DNA from: JAKAXG01 sp035702985
GTDB lineage: Bacteria > Actinomycetota > Acidimicrobiia > Acidimicrobiales > Palsa-688
NCBI GenBank assembly: GCA_035702985.1
Contig: DASSZD010000141.1
Span: 1-35,528 of the forward strand
DNA length: 35,528 bases
Direction: 5' to 3'
The position numbers and the translations under genes are program-made. The notes below the pieces were generated by a model. That model was not told where the DNA came from, did no database searches, and saw only the letters and a list, made by a program, of their open reading frames with translations. Below are positions 1 through 7,833 of this stretch, in pieces; within the stretch, counting starts at the first letter, position 1; each line of letters begins with the position of its first letter.

Positions 1-443
1 CGACGACCACGACCTCCGCCCCGCCGTCCACCACGACCACGACCACGCTGCCGACCGTCACCACCACGCCACCCTGCCCCACCACCACGACCGCCAAGGC
101 GACGACGACCACAACCAAGGCGACCGGAAGCACCACGACCGTGGCGTGCGCAGCGGCCTTCTCCGGGGCCCGCCCCGGCGGTACCGCCCTGGCTGCGGCG
201 TCCACTCCGGCCGGCGCGGCCCGGGTGGACCCGGTCACCCGTTCGGTCATCGCCTGGCTGCTCGGCCTGGCCGGGATGGGCTGGCTGGCCAGCTCGGCCC
301 GGCGGGTGCGGCGCCGGCTCCGGTCGACCGCCGGGCGGCTCCGGTCCCGGTTGGCGTCCGCCGTCCGTCGGCGGAGGCGCCCACCCATCCCCCCTGCCCG
401 CGCCGTCCCGGCCCGGGCCGATTCCGAGAAGGGACGTCCATGA
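1..443 (+). CDS. C-terminal part of a Thr-rich, single-pass membrane protein (5' end outside window)
   Basis: The open frame enters at the left edge (codons in register with base 3), so the start and N-terminal domains are missing. About 45 residues are almost entirely Thr, Pro and Ala, encoded by runs of ACC/ACG; this is the composition of an extracytoplasmic stalk. A hydrophobic segment follows (from SVIAWLLGLAGMGWLASSA, bases about 240-297), then a strongly basic Arg-rich tail of about 45 residues, consistent with a C-terminal anchor and cytoplasmic tail (positive-inside). The stop TGA at 441-443 overlaps the ATG of the MoxR gene (ATGA), so it is probably the first visible gene of the MoxR/DUF58/transglutaminase operon. 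The ectodomain family cannot be named from this fragment. Confidence 0.7.
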   Translation, partial: TTTTSAPPSTTTTTTLPTVTTTPPCPTTTTAKATTTTTKATGSTTTVACAAAFSGARPGGTALAAASTPAGAARVDPVTRSVIAWLLGLAGMGWLASSARRVRRRLRSTAGRLRSRLASAVRRRRRPPIPPARAVPARADSEKGRP

Positions 444-1408
444 GCAGCAGCACCGAGATGCAGGGCTTCGTTCAGAGGTTCGACCGTCTGGTGGGCAATG
501 TGTCACGGGTGATGCAGGGCAAGGACGCCGTGGTGCGCTCCGCCCTGACCTGCGTGCTGGCCGAGGGGCACCTTCTCATAGAGGACGTGCCCGGGGTGGG
601 GAAGACGTCCCTGGCCCGGGCCATAGCCGCGTCGGTGGCCCTCACCTGGAACCGCATCCAGTTCACCCCCGACCTGCTGCCGACCGACGTGACCGGGGTG
701 TCGGTCTTCGACCAGGCCACCTCCAGCTTCAGCTTCCGGCCCGGCCCGGTGTTCGCCAACATCGTGCTCGGCGACGAGATCAACCGGGCCTCCCCCAAGA
801 CCCAGTCCGCCCTGCTCGAGGTGATGCAGGAGCGGACCGTCACCACCGACGCCACCGTGTACCGGGTGCCCCGCCCGTTCGTGGTGGTGGCCACCCAGAA
901 CCCCATCGACCTGGAGGGGACCTACATCCTGCCCGAGGCCCAGCTGGACCGCTTCCTCATGCGCATCGAGGTCGGTTACCCGAGCGCCGAGGCCGAGGCG
1001 GCCGTGCTGCGCAGCGAGAAGGACGAGGCCACCGTGGCCACGCTGTCACCCGTCATGACAGGAGACGAGCTGCTGGAGATGGTGGAGTTCGTCAAGCAGA
1101 CGGTGGAGGTGGCCCCCGCCATCGAGAACTACATCGTGGCCATATGCGCCGCCACCCGGGAGATGCCCGAGGTCCGCCTGGGTGTGTCGCCCCGGGGCGG
1201 CCTGGCCATGCTGCGGGCCGCCCGGGTGGCGGCCGCCGCCACCGGTCGCTCCTACGTGACCCCCGACGACGTCAAGGCCATGGCCCAGTCCACCCTGGCC
1301 CACCGGGTCATCCTGCGACCCGACGCCGAGATCCAGGGCCGCACGTCCAGCGATGTGGTGGCCCGGGCGCTGCAGGCGGTGCCGGTGCCCCGCACCCTGG
1401 TGCGGTGA
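440..1408 (+). CDS. MoxR-family AAA+ ATPase
   Basis: A 322-residue MoxR-type AAA+ chaperone-like ATPase. Walker A is GVGKTS at about residues 52-57 and Walker B is VLGDEIN at about 109-115, followed by the family-typical RASPKTQSALLEVMQE stretch, a sensor-1 region (ATQNP) and a C-terminal lid containing SPRGGLAMLRAAR. Length is normal for the family. The ATG at 440 overlaps the preceding stop and has a GAAGGGA Shine-Dalgarno sequence. The gene ends in a GTGA overlap with the DUF58 gene. MoxR ATPases are generally found beside DUF58 and transglutaminase genes and are thought to act as maturation chaperones for membrane or metal-binding partners; the client here is unknown. Confidence 0.95.
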   Translation: MSSSTEMQGFVQRFDRLVGNVSRVMQGKDAVVRSALTCVLAEGHLLIEDVPGVGKTSLARAIAASVALTWNRIQFTPDLLPTDVTGVSVFDQATSSFSFRPGPVFANIVLGDEINRASPKTQSALLEVMQERTVTTDATVYRVPRPFVVVATQNPIDLEGTYILPEAQLDRFLMRIEVGYPSAEAEAAVLRSEKDEATVATLSPVMTGDELLEMVEFVKQTVEVAPAIENYIVAICAATREMPEVRLGVSPRGGLAMLRAARVAAAATGRSYVTPDDVKAMAQSTLAHRVILRPDAEIQGRTSSDVVARALQAVPVPRTLVR

Positions 1409-2541
1409 CCCGGCTGGGCCTGGCGGCCGTCCCGGTCGGGGCGGCCCTCCTGGTTCTGGGCCTGCTGGCCCACTGGCAGCCGCTCGGGGTGCTGGGCGCC
1501 GGCGTGGTCGTCCTGGTCGCCGCCTCCCTGGCCTACGTGACCTACCGGCCCCGCCTGCGGCTGGACCGGGCGGTGGAACCGCCCAGGGTGGAGAAGGGCC
1601 AGCCGGCCATCGCGGTCATCCACGTGACCAACCTGTCCCGGCGCACCCTGGCCCCCATCGCCATCGAGCAGAGGCTGGGCGACCGTCCCATCGCCGCCAG
1701 CCTGCCCCGCCTGCGCCGGGGCGAACGGGGCCTGCGGACCTACCGGTTGCCCACCTCGCAGCGGGGTACGTTCGACGTGGGACCGGTGGAGCTGCCCCGG
1801 GCCGACCCGTTCGGCCTGTGCCGCACCGTCCAGCGGATGGGCCAGCCGCAGCGCATCTCGGTCCATCCCAGGATCCTGCGGCTGCGCACCCTGCCGACCG
1901 GTATCTCCCGCAACCTGGAGGGACCGTCGAGTGACACCGCCCCCCAGGGCAGCGTCACCTTCCACCGCCTGCGCGAGTACGTCGTCGGCGACGACCTGCG
2001 CACCGTGCACTGGCCGTCCACGGCGCGCTTGGGGAAGCTGGTGGTGCGCCACAACGTGGACACCGCCCAGCCCTACACGGTCCTGCTACTCGACCTGCAG
2101 CCGGCCGGGTACTCCGAGGAGTCGTTCGAGGAGGCCGTGGACGTGGCCGCTTCGGTGGCCGTGTCGATGTCGGAGGGCAGGGCCCCGGTGCAGCTGCGCA
2201 CCACCACCGGCGACCGTCTGGGCGGACCGGCCTACCGTGATCCCACCGCGGTGGTGGACTACCTGACCGGCGTGGCCCCGAACGAGGAGGGGTCCCTCGA
2301 TGCCGAACTGGTGCTGCTGCGCCGCGACCGGGGGGGGACCGCCCTGGTCGTGGTCACCGGGCGGCTGGACCCGGCCAGCCTGCCCACCGCCGCCGCCCTG
2401 CGCCGCCGTTTCGACCGGGTGATCGTGATATCGGTGGTGGACCGGCCCGGCCGGCTGCCCCTCCACCCCGGCCTGGTGGTCGTCCAGGTGGGCGGGGCCG
2501 ACGAGCTGGCCCGCCGCTGGAACGCCGGGTTGACCCGGTGA
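1405..2541 (+). CDS. DUF58 domain-containing membrane protein
   Basis: A 378-residue protein. Two closely spaced hydrophobic helices near residues 4-22 and 26-45 anchor it, followed by a beta-rich region and the DUF58 signature near residues 189-215 (LREYVVGDD, HWPSTAR), with a VWA-like C-terminal fold (LLLDLQ ... ALVVVTGRLDP). The GTG start at 1405 overlaps the moxR stop (GTGA) and its own stop overlaps the next GTG, so translation is probably coupled across three genes. DUF58 proteins are the usual partners of MoxR ATPases; the biochemical role is not established. Confidence 0.92.
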   Translation: MTRLGLAAVPVGAALLVLGLLAHWQPLGVLGAGVVVLVAASLAYVTYRPRLRLDRAVEPPRVEKGQPAIAVIHVTNLSRRTLAPIAIEQRLGDRPIAASLPRLRRGERGLRTYRLPTSQRGTFDVGPVELPRADPFGLCRTVQRMGQPQRISVHPRILRLRTLPTGISRNLEGPSSDTAPQGSVTFHRLREYVVGDDLRTVHWPSTARLGKLVVRHNVDTAQPYTVLLLDLQPAGYSEESFEEAVDVAASVAVSMSEGRAPVQLRTTTGDRLGGPAYRDPTAVVDYLTGVAPNEEGSLDAELVLLRRDRGGTALVVVTGRLDPASLPTAAALRRRFDRVIVISVVDRPGRLPLHPGLVVVQVGGADELARRWNAGLTR

Positions 2542-5147
2542 GCGCCCCCGGTATGAGCCTCACCCGCCCGGGGCTCAGCCCCCGGTCGGCCCTGCGGATC
2601 GTGCCGCCCGAAGCGGTCCCGGTCACGCTGCTGGCGGTGGCGGTGTGGGTGGCCGCCCTGGCCGCCCTGCCGGCCTACCGGGTGGCCGGTGCCCCGGGCG
2701 TCCTGGCCGGGGCGGCCGGGGGTGCGGCACTCATCTCCCTGGTGGGCAGCCGGGGCCTGCGGCTGCCCGCCCCGGTGGCGTACACGGCGTCACTGGTCGG
2801 GTTGGTCCTGCTCCTCCTGGCCGCCATCGGGGCCGACCCGTCCGGGGTGGCCGGCGCACTGGTACGAGGGCCGGGCCGGGTGCTCACCGAGACGCTGCCT
2901 CTGTCGGGAGGGGTGCTGACCATCACCGCGCTGGCGGTGCTGACCTGGGTGGGCAGTGCGGCCGCCGCCGAGATCGTCATCCGGGGCGGGGTCCCCGGCT
3001 CATCGGGCTGGTCGCGACAGGCCGCCCGGCCCGGGACCGGCCGGGGTGCACCGGCACTGGCGATGCCGGTTCTGCTCTATCTGATCTGCTTCGCGGTGGC
3101 GTCCGCCGCCCCCCGCCACGACCGGGCGGGGGCCCCGGTCCTGCTGGTCCTGCTGGCGCTGGCGGCGGCCAGCATGGTCCCGGCGCCGGCCGCGCCGGCC
3201 ACGCCGGCCGGAACTGCCACGGGTACCCCCCAGGGCGCCGCCGCGGCCCGGATGTCGGGTCCGGACGACCCCGAGCCGCCGTCACGTCGGAGGCTGGTTC
3301 TGACCGGGTTGGCCCTCACCGCGGTGGTGGCCGCCGGCCTGGCCGCCGTTGCTCCGTCGGTACCCGGGCTGGCCGGGAGCCCGGCCCCGGTGCACCGCCG
3401 ACCGCCTCTGGCCGTGCCGGCCATCGTGGACCCGGTCGGGGTGATGGCCGAACTGCGCGACGGCCACCCGCACCGGCCGCCCGTCCCGGAGCTGACCGCC
3501 AGGCTGAGCGCCCCCTCCACCGGCTACCTGGCCCTGGCCGATCTGGCCGCCTACGACGGGGCCGAGTGGCGGTTCAGCGCCACGTTCCAGCCGACCGGGG
3601 GCCGGGTGCCGGGGCCGCCGGCCGGGACCCAGGCGGTGGCCGATCAGACGGTCACCCAGCAGGTGACCATCAGCGGCCCCGTCCCGGTGCCGCTGCTGCC
3701 AGCCCTGGACCGGCCCGTCTCGGTGGCCGGCAGCCGGGTCGCGGCCGACCCCGTCACCGGGATGCTGCTGCCGCAGTCCGCCGGGGGCGGGACCCACTAC
3801 ACCGTGACGTCCAGGGCACCTGCGGTCACCCTTACCGGGCTGCCGGCCGCGGACGGCATCGACGTCACCCTGGCCCCGGCAGCCGCCGAAGGCATCCCGC
3901 CGAACACCTCCACCGACCTGGCCACCGTCCTGCGCTTCCTGGCCCAGCTGACCGGCACCCGGCCGGCTCCCACCCTGGCGTTCCTCCAGCAGGCGCTGGC
4001 GGTACTGCACCGGGACGAGAAGCGGATCCAGGCGGCGGGAGCGGCGGCCAACCCCGGCTCCACCCCTCCGGGGCCGGGAACCACGACCTCGGTGCCCGGC
4101 CCAGCCGCCACCGTGGGCGGCACATCGCTGTCGGAGGTCATCAACGCCGTCACCGTGAACCGGGCGGCCACGCCCGAGCAGTTCGCCACCCTGTACGCCA
4201 TGGTCGCCCGGTACCTGGGGGTGCCGGCCCGGGTGGTCACGGGCTTCCGGCTGGCCGGGTCGTCGGCCGGCTCGCCGCTCGCCGCCGGCACCTACCGGGT
4301 CACCAGTCGCCAGGCCTGGGCCTGGGTGGAGATACCGGTGGCCGGCGTGGGATGGGTGGTCGCCGACCCCACCCCCGATGCCACCACCTCGGCGGCGGCG
4401 CCGCCCCCGGAGGCGGTGCAGGCCGCCCCCACCACCCTCCCGCCCCGGTCGGCCAACGCCGTCCCCCGCAACCAGATCACCGGAGGGCACGCCCTGGCCC
4501 CCCGGGCCCGTTTCAAAGTCAGCCGCCACCGCTCCATCCCGGTATGGCTGCTGGCGCTGATCGCCCTGGCCGCGGCCCTGGTGCTGATGGGCCTGATCGG
4601 CCCCGGTCAGGCTGCGCTGCGCCGGGCGTGGCGGCGCCGCAACCGCCGTTCCGCCGACCCGGCCGAGCGGGCCGTGGGCGCCTGGCTGGAGTTCCTGGAC
4701 GGTCTGGAACGGGCCGGGATGCCGGCCCCGCCGGGGGCGACCAACGCTGAGGTGGCGGCCGACGTGGCCCACCACTTCGGCTCCGAGTTGGTCGAGCCGG
4801 CCGCCGCCATCGCCGTCATCGCCGACCGGGCGGTGTTCGCCCCTTCGGAGCCCCTGGAGGCCGACTCAGCGGAGCGGGCCTGGCAGCTGCAGGACAGCCT
4901 GCACCGGCTGATCCACCGCCAGCTCGACCGCCGGGGCCGGCTGTGGGCCCTGCTGTCGGTCGGCCACGCCCCCCGCCGAGCCACGGACCCCGCCGCCCGG
5001 ACACCCGGCGGGACCGGACATTCCCGCATATTCCGCCGCCCGACCGACCCGGGGGACACCCCGGCTCGAGGGGGCGCCGCCCGGTCCCGACCACTCCGCC
5101 TCCGGTCCGATCCCGAACCGCCCGCCCCGGCGGGGAACGACCGCTAG
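2538..5147 (+). CDS. TgpA-like membrane protein with a degenerate transglutaminase domain and DUF4129-like tail
   Basis: An 869-residue protein starting at a GTG that overlaps the DUF58 stop. Its layout is that of TgpA proteins: about seven N-terminal hydrophobic segments (roughly residues 28-275), an extracytoplasmic region, a transglutaminase-like core around residues 530-620, one more TM helix (about 667-690) and a cytoplasmic DUF4129-like helical tail. The core keeps the fold-specific strings YLGVPARVVTGF, WAWVEI, GWVVADPTP. However, where papain-like transglutaminases have the catalytic Cys (GYCEHFA type) this one has ATPEQFA (residues 544-550, Pro546 at the Cys position), and the catalytic His of the DAHAWVE motif is replaced by Trp594. 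Only Asp610 of the DPTP motif remains. It is therefore probably not a Cys-protease-type transglutaminase and may act as a structural or binding module. Confidence 0.88.
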   Translation: MSAPGMSLTRPGLSPRSALRIVPPEAVPVTLLAVAVWVAALAALPAYRVAGAPGVLAGAAGGAALISLVGSRGLRLPAPVAYTASLVGLVLLLLAAIGADPSGVAGALVRGPGRVLTETLPLSGGVLTITALAVLTWVGSAAAAEIVIRGGVPGSSGWSRQAARPGTGRGAPALAMPVLLYLICFAVASAAPRHDRAGAPVLLVLLALAAASMVPAPAAPATPAGTATGTPQGAAAARMSGPDDPEPPSRRRLVLTGLALTAVVAAGLAAVAPSVPGLAGSPAPVHRRPPLAVPAIVDPVGVMAELRDGHPHRPPVPELTARLSAPSTGYLALADLAAYDGAEWRFSATFQPTGGRVPGPPAGTQAVADQTVTQQVTISGPVPVPLLPALDRPVSVAGSRVAADPVTGMLLPQSAGGGTHYTVTSRAPAVTLTGLPAADGIDVTLAPAAAEGIPPNTSTDLATVLRFLAQLTGTRPAPTLAFLQQALAVLHRDEKRIQAAGAAANPGSTPPGPGTTTSVPGPAATVGGTSLSEVINAVTVNRAATPEQFATLYAMVARYLGVPARVVTGFRLAGSSAGSPLAAGTYRVTSRQAWAWVEIPVAGVGWVVADPTPDATTSAAAPPPEAVQAAPTTLPPRSANAVPRNQITGGHALAPRARFKVSRHRSIPVWLLALIALAAALVLMGLIGPGQAALRRAWRRRNRRSADPAERAVGAWLEFLDGLERAGMPAPPGATNAEVAADVAHHFGSELVEPAAAIAVIADRAVFAPSEPLEADSAERAWQLQDSLHRLIHRQLDRRGRLWALLSVGHAPRRATDPAARTPGGTGHSRIFRRPTDPGDTPARGGAARSRPLRLRSDPEPPAPAGNDR

Positions 5148-5153
5148 TAGGTT
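5148..5153 (+). promoter_or_regulatory. Putative -10 box (TAGGTT) of the kinase gene
   Basis: TAGGTT fits the actinobacterial TANNNT -10 pattern and ends 8 nt before the GTG at 5162, with no Shine-Dalgarno sequence in between. The spacing suggests an (almost) leaderless transcript. The same hexamer is found 6 nt before the NfeD-like start on the other strand at 23762-23767. No convincing -35 is visible. Confidence 0.4.
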
Positions 5154-5161
5154 TCTGGCCC

Positions 5162-7096
5162 GTGGCGTTCCGAAAGCCCAAGCCGGCCGCCGTCGAGAGT
5201 CCCCTCCCCGGCTATTCGGAGCTCACCGAGATCGGTGGGGGAGCGTTCGCCACCGTCTACCGCGCCGTGGAAGCCGGGACCGGTCGGGCCGTGGCGCTGA
5301 AGATTCTCAAGGTGGACACCATCCACGCCCACCTGATCGAGACGTTTCACCAGGAGATCCAGGCGCTGGCCAAGGTCAGCGACCACCCGAACATCGTCAC
5401 CCTGTACCGCCCGGCCACCACCTCGGACGGCCGCCCCGTCCTGGTCCTGGAGCTGTGCCGGGGCTCGCTGGGATCGCGGGTGCGCACCGAGGGGCCGATG
5501 GACCCCCAGGAGGTGACCCGCATCGGGGTCAAGATCGCCGGTGCCCTCGAGACGGCTCACCGCAACGGTTTCCTCCACCGGGACATGAAGCCGCAGAACA
5601 TCCTCGTCACCAACGTGGCCGAACCGGCCCTGGCCGATTTCGGGGTGGCGGCCCTGCAAGCGTCGGCCCAGGCCACTGCCGGCGTGTTCGGCTTCACCAC
5701 CCTCCACGCCGCTCCCGAGATGCTCGAAGGCCAGCACCTGTCCCCGGCCACCGACGTGTACGGCCTGGCCTCGACCATGTACCAGCTGCTCACCGGCAAG
5801 GCCCCGTTCGCCTCCTACGAGAACGAAGCCCCGGCCTCGGTCATCCTGCGCATTCTGCGCGATCCCGTCCGTCCGTTGCGTTCCGAGCACATCCCGCTGG
5901 CCCTGTCGGAACTGCTCGAAGCGGCGCTGTCCAAGCAGCCGGAGGGCCGTCCCCGGACCGCCCTGGAGTTCGCCCGGGCCCTGCAGTCCGTCGAGGAGAA
6001 GGCCGCCTGGCCCGGCACCGACTTCCTGGCCTGGGGAGAGGAGGGCGACCCGGTGCGATCCGGCCCGGTCGCGGCTCCCGGGCCGGCCGGATTCCCTTCG
6101 TGGCCGGCCGGGGGGGAGAGCCTGCACCCGACCGCTCCCTCGGTCCGGGTGGAGGGATTCGAGTCCTCCGCCGACCGTTTCCGGCTGCCGCCCCTGCTGC
6201 CGGCGGGGCCACCGTCTCCGTCCGTCCCGGCGTCCCCGCCTGCCGCGGCGGCAACGGCGGCGCCTGCCGCCGCGGCAACGGCGGCGCCTGCCGCCACGGA
6301 CCCGGCGCCCCCGCCTGCCGCAATGACGCCGCCGCCGGCTGGGGGCCCAGCGCCCGTCGGGGAGCCCGCCGCTCCAGCCGGGGGGCCCGCCGACGACGAA
6401 CCGGCCGCGCCCGCCGGGCGCTTTCCCGACCCCCCGCCGGCCTCGCCGCCCGCTCCTCGCCGCAGCCCGGCCGTGGCCGCCCCCGAGCCGGGCGAGCGCC
6501 GGGTGGTGATCCCCGAGCAGGGGTCGCGGGGGCAGCCCAGCCCACCGATCCGCAAGCCGGCCGAGCCGCTCCCCCCACTGGGTTCGGCCCCGCAGCCGGC
6601 ATCCCCGGCCGCGCCGGGGGCCGCGCCGGGGGGCCCGCCGTCCCCCCCGCCCCCGCCCGGCGGCATCGGGTCGCCACCCGCCGCCCCGGAGGCTCCGAGT
6701 CGGCCGGAGCCGACCGGGTCGGACCCGGCGCCGGGTGCACCCGCTGCACCCGCTCCGCCGTCACCGCTATCCCCGCTGTCCTCCGATCTTCCGCCGCTCC
6801 CCCCGGCTCCGGCGCCCGGTGCCGCCGACGCCGTAGCGCCGGCGCGCCCGGCGCCGCCCCGGCCGGTCTTCGTCGATCCCGAGCCGGTATCGGGGACCCG
6901 GCGGTCGGGGGCGGCGCCGTCGGTGGGGGAGTCCGTCTACGAGGAGACCATGGCGGTCAGCCGCCTGTTCACCGCTTCGCAGACCCAGGACCCGGCGCCC
7001 GAGGCCAGCCGGATCCCGGTCTGGATCGTGGCCGGGCTGGGTGTGGCTGTCGCCGTGATCGTGGTGGCGGTGCTGCTCCTCACCGGAATCCTCTGA
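5162..7096 (+). CDS. Membrane-tethered eukaryotic-like Ser/Thr protein kinase
   Basis: A 644-residue protein. The kinase domain occupies about residues 18-280 with all key elements: glycine loop GGGAFATVY (25-33), ATP-anchoring Lys47 (VALKIL), catalytic loop HRDMKPQN (139-146, Asp141), DFG (159-161) and an APE motif. The HRD-Met rather than HRD-Leu/Ile is a small variation. About 330 residues of Pro/Ala-rich, probably disordered linker follow, including a 24-bp tandem repeat (PAAAATAA). A single hydrophobic helix forms the last 27 residues (about 617-643). There is essentially no extracytoplasmic domain, so unlike PknB it has no PASTA sensor and would be a tail-anchored kinase. The GTG at 5162 was chosen because it lies just before the conserved domain and just behind the preceding stop. 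The context (MoxR/DUF58/TgpA operon 14 bp upstream) suggests an envelope-related role, but substrates are unknown. Confidence 0.92.
   Translation: MAFRKPKPAAVESPLPGYSELTEIGGGAFATVYRAVEAGTGRAVALKILKVDTIHAHLIETFHQEIQALAKVSDHPNIVTLYRPATTSDGRPVLVLELCRGSLGSRVRTEGPMDPQEVTRIGVKIAGALETAHRNGFLHRDMKPQNILVTNVAEPALADFGVAALQASAQATAGVFGFTTLHAAPEMLEGQHLSPATDVYGLASTMYQLLTGKAPFASYENEAPASVILRILRDPVRPLRSEHIPLALSELLEAALSKQPEGRPRTALEFARALQSVEEKAAWPGTDFLAWGEEGDPVRSGPVAAPGPAGFPSWPAGGESLHPTAPSVRVEGFESSADRFRLPPLLPAGPPSPSVPASPPAAAATAAPAAAATAAPAATDPAPPPAAMTPPPAGGPAPVGEPAAPAGGPADDEPAAPAGRFPDPPPASPPAPRRSPAVAAPEPGERRVVIPEQGSRGQPSPPIRKPAEPLPPLGSAPQPASPAAPGAAPGGPPSPPPPPGGIGSPPAAPEAPSRPEPTGSDPAPGAPAAPAPPSPLSPLSSDLPPLPPAPAPGAADAVAPARPAPPRPVFVDPEPVSGTRRSGAAPSVGESVYEETMAVSRLFTASQTQDPAPEASRIPVWIVAGLGVAVAVIVVAVLLLTGIL
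6239..6300 (+). repeat. 24-bp in-frame tandem repeat in the kinase linker
   Basis: About 2.4 near-identical copies of a 24-bp unit encode PAAAATAA within the Pro/Ala-rich linker of the kinase. It is a low-complexity coding repeat and probably length-variable between strains. Confidence 0.6.
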
Positions 7097-7114
7097 CCGG
7101 GCGGCCGCCCATCC

Positions 7115-7163
7115 GCCGCCGACGACGACGGTCTGGGCCCCGCCGGCCCGGGAGACCGGCGGC
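7115..7163. terminator. Compound GC-rich hairpin between convergent kinase and mscL
   Basis: Nested inverted repeats lie between the two convergent stop codons: outer arms GCCGCC (7115-7120) and GGCGGC (7158-7163), middle arms GGTCT (7130-7134) and AGACC (7153-7157), inner arms GGGCC and GGCCC around a CCGCC loop. There is no T-tract, so it would be an intrinsic terminator only in the loose actinobacterial sense. It is placed correctly for bidirectional termination. Confidence 0.4.
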
Positions 7164-7206
7164 GGGCCGGCGGAGGCCGCTGGGACCGGCCCGGCGCCGG
7201 GCGACC

Positions 7207-7710
7207 CTATAGGGCGGTCAGCTCGCTGCCGCAGAAGCGGCACTTCGTGGCGGCCATCGGCAGGTCCTCGGACAGGCAGTACGGGCACGACTTGGCCGGC
7301 GCCGGCTCGCCGAAGACGGAAACGCCCCGCCTGGCCTGGATGGCCTTGTAAGGCATCACGATCAGGAAATAGACGATGGCCACGTAGATGATGAAATAGA
7401 TGATCGCCGAGATGAACGCCCCGAAGTCCATGAACGTGGACTTGTTGCCGGCCGTTCCGAGCTGGATGCCGAACGCCACCGGATGTTTCCCGCCGATGCG
7501 GTTGACCAGCGGGTTGATCACCGAGGAGGTGAACGCGGCGATGAGCGTGCTGAACGCCAGGGCTATGGCGAGGCCGACCGCCACCACGATGATGTCGCCC
7601 CGCATCAGGAAGTTCTTGAACCCCGTGATGATGGAGGAGTGGCCTGGACGAGACTGGTTGACGGTCAACGTGGTGTCCCTTTCTTCAGTGCCGGTGTCGG
7701 AGCGGGACAT
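7207..7710 (-). CDS. mscL: Large-conductance mechanosensitive channel with C-terminal zinc ribbon
   Basis: A 167-residue protein counted from the ATG at 7710. The MscL N-terminus and first pore helix are clear: GFKNFLMRGDIIVVAVGLAIALAF (given as GFKNFLMRGD then IIVVAVGL; residues 30-53), then the periplasmic loop and TM2 (about 98-120, YFIIYVAIVYFLIVMPYKA). In place of the usual amphipathic cytoplasmic helix there is a CxxC-x11-CxxC zinc-ribbon-like module (Cys142, Cys145, Cys157, Cys160) ending four residues past the last Gly-Ser-Glu. MscL forms a homopentameric pore that opens under hypo-osmotic membrane tension. A TTG at 7668 has a GAAAGG Shine-Dalgarno sequence 9 nt upstream and would give a conventional MscL N-terminus (153 aa); it may be the real start. 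The gene is divergent from nadE and convergent with the kinase. Confidence 0.93.
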   Translation of the reverse strand: MSRSDTGTEERDTTLTVNQSRPGHSSIITGFKNFLMRGDIIVVAVGLAIALAFSTLIAAFTSSVINPLVNRIGGKHPVAFGIQLGTAGNKSTFMDFGAFISAIIYFIIYVAIVYFLIVMPYKAIQARRGVSVFGEPAPAKSCPYCLSEDLPMAATKCRFCGSELTAL

Positions 7711-7752
7711 TAATGCCCGTAGGCCCGCCCGCCGCGGAAAGTGGCGGATAAT

Positions 7753-7764
7753 GCCGAATTCGGC
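7753..7764. promoter_or_regulatory. 12-bp perfect palindrome in the mscL-nadE divergent spacer
   Basis: GCCGAATTCGGC is a perfect dyad in the spacer between divergent mscL and nadE. On the minus strand it lies between a weak -35-like TTGCCG and a -10-like CATTAT (16-bp spacer), where a repressor would be expected to bind. A 12-bp palindrome can arise by chance in such a sequence, so this is a weak call. Confidence 0.25.
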
Positions 7765-7820
7765 TCGGTCGGCAACGGTCCCCGGTGGTGTCGGGGTCGA
7801 GCCGGGCCCGGCGCGGCCCC

Positions 7821-7826
7821 TACGCT
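7821..7826 (+). promoter_or_regulatory. Putative -10 box (TACGCT) for leaderless nadE
   Basis: TACGCT fits TANNNT and ends 7 nt before the nadE GTG at 7834. The only purine-rich string (GGA) directly abuts the start codon, too close to act as a ribosome binding site, so leaderless initiation is the simplest reading. Confidence 0.4.
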
Positions 7827-7833
7827 CGCAGGA

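Noticed and set aside
2645..4750. Alternative-frame protein of 701 codons inside the transglutaminase gene
   Set aside because: Pro/Gly/Arg-rich low-complexity translation typical of a shifted frame in GC-rich DNA.
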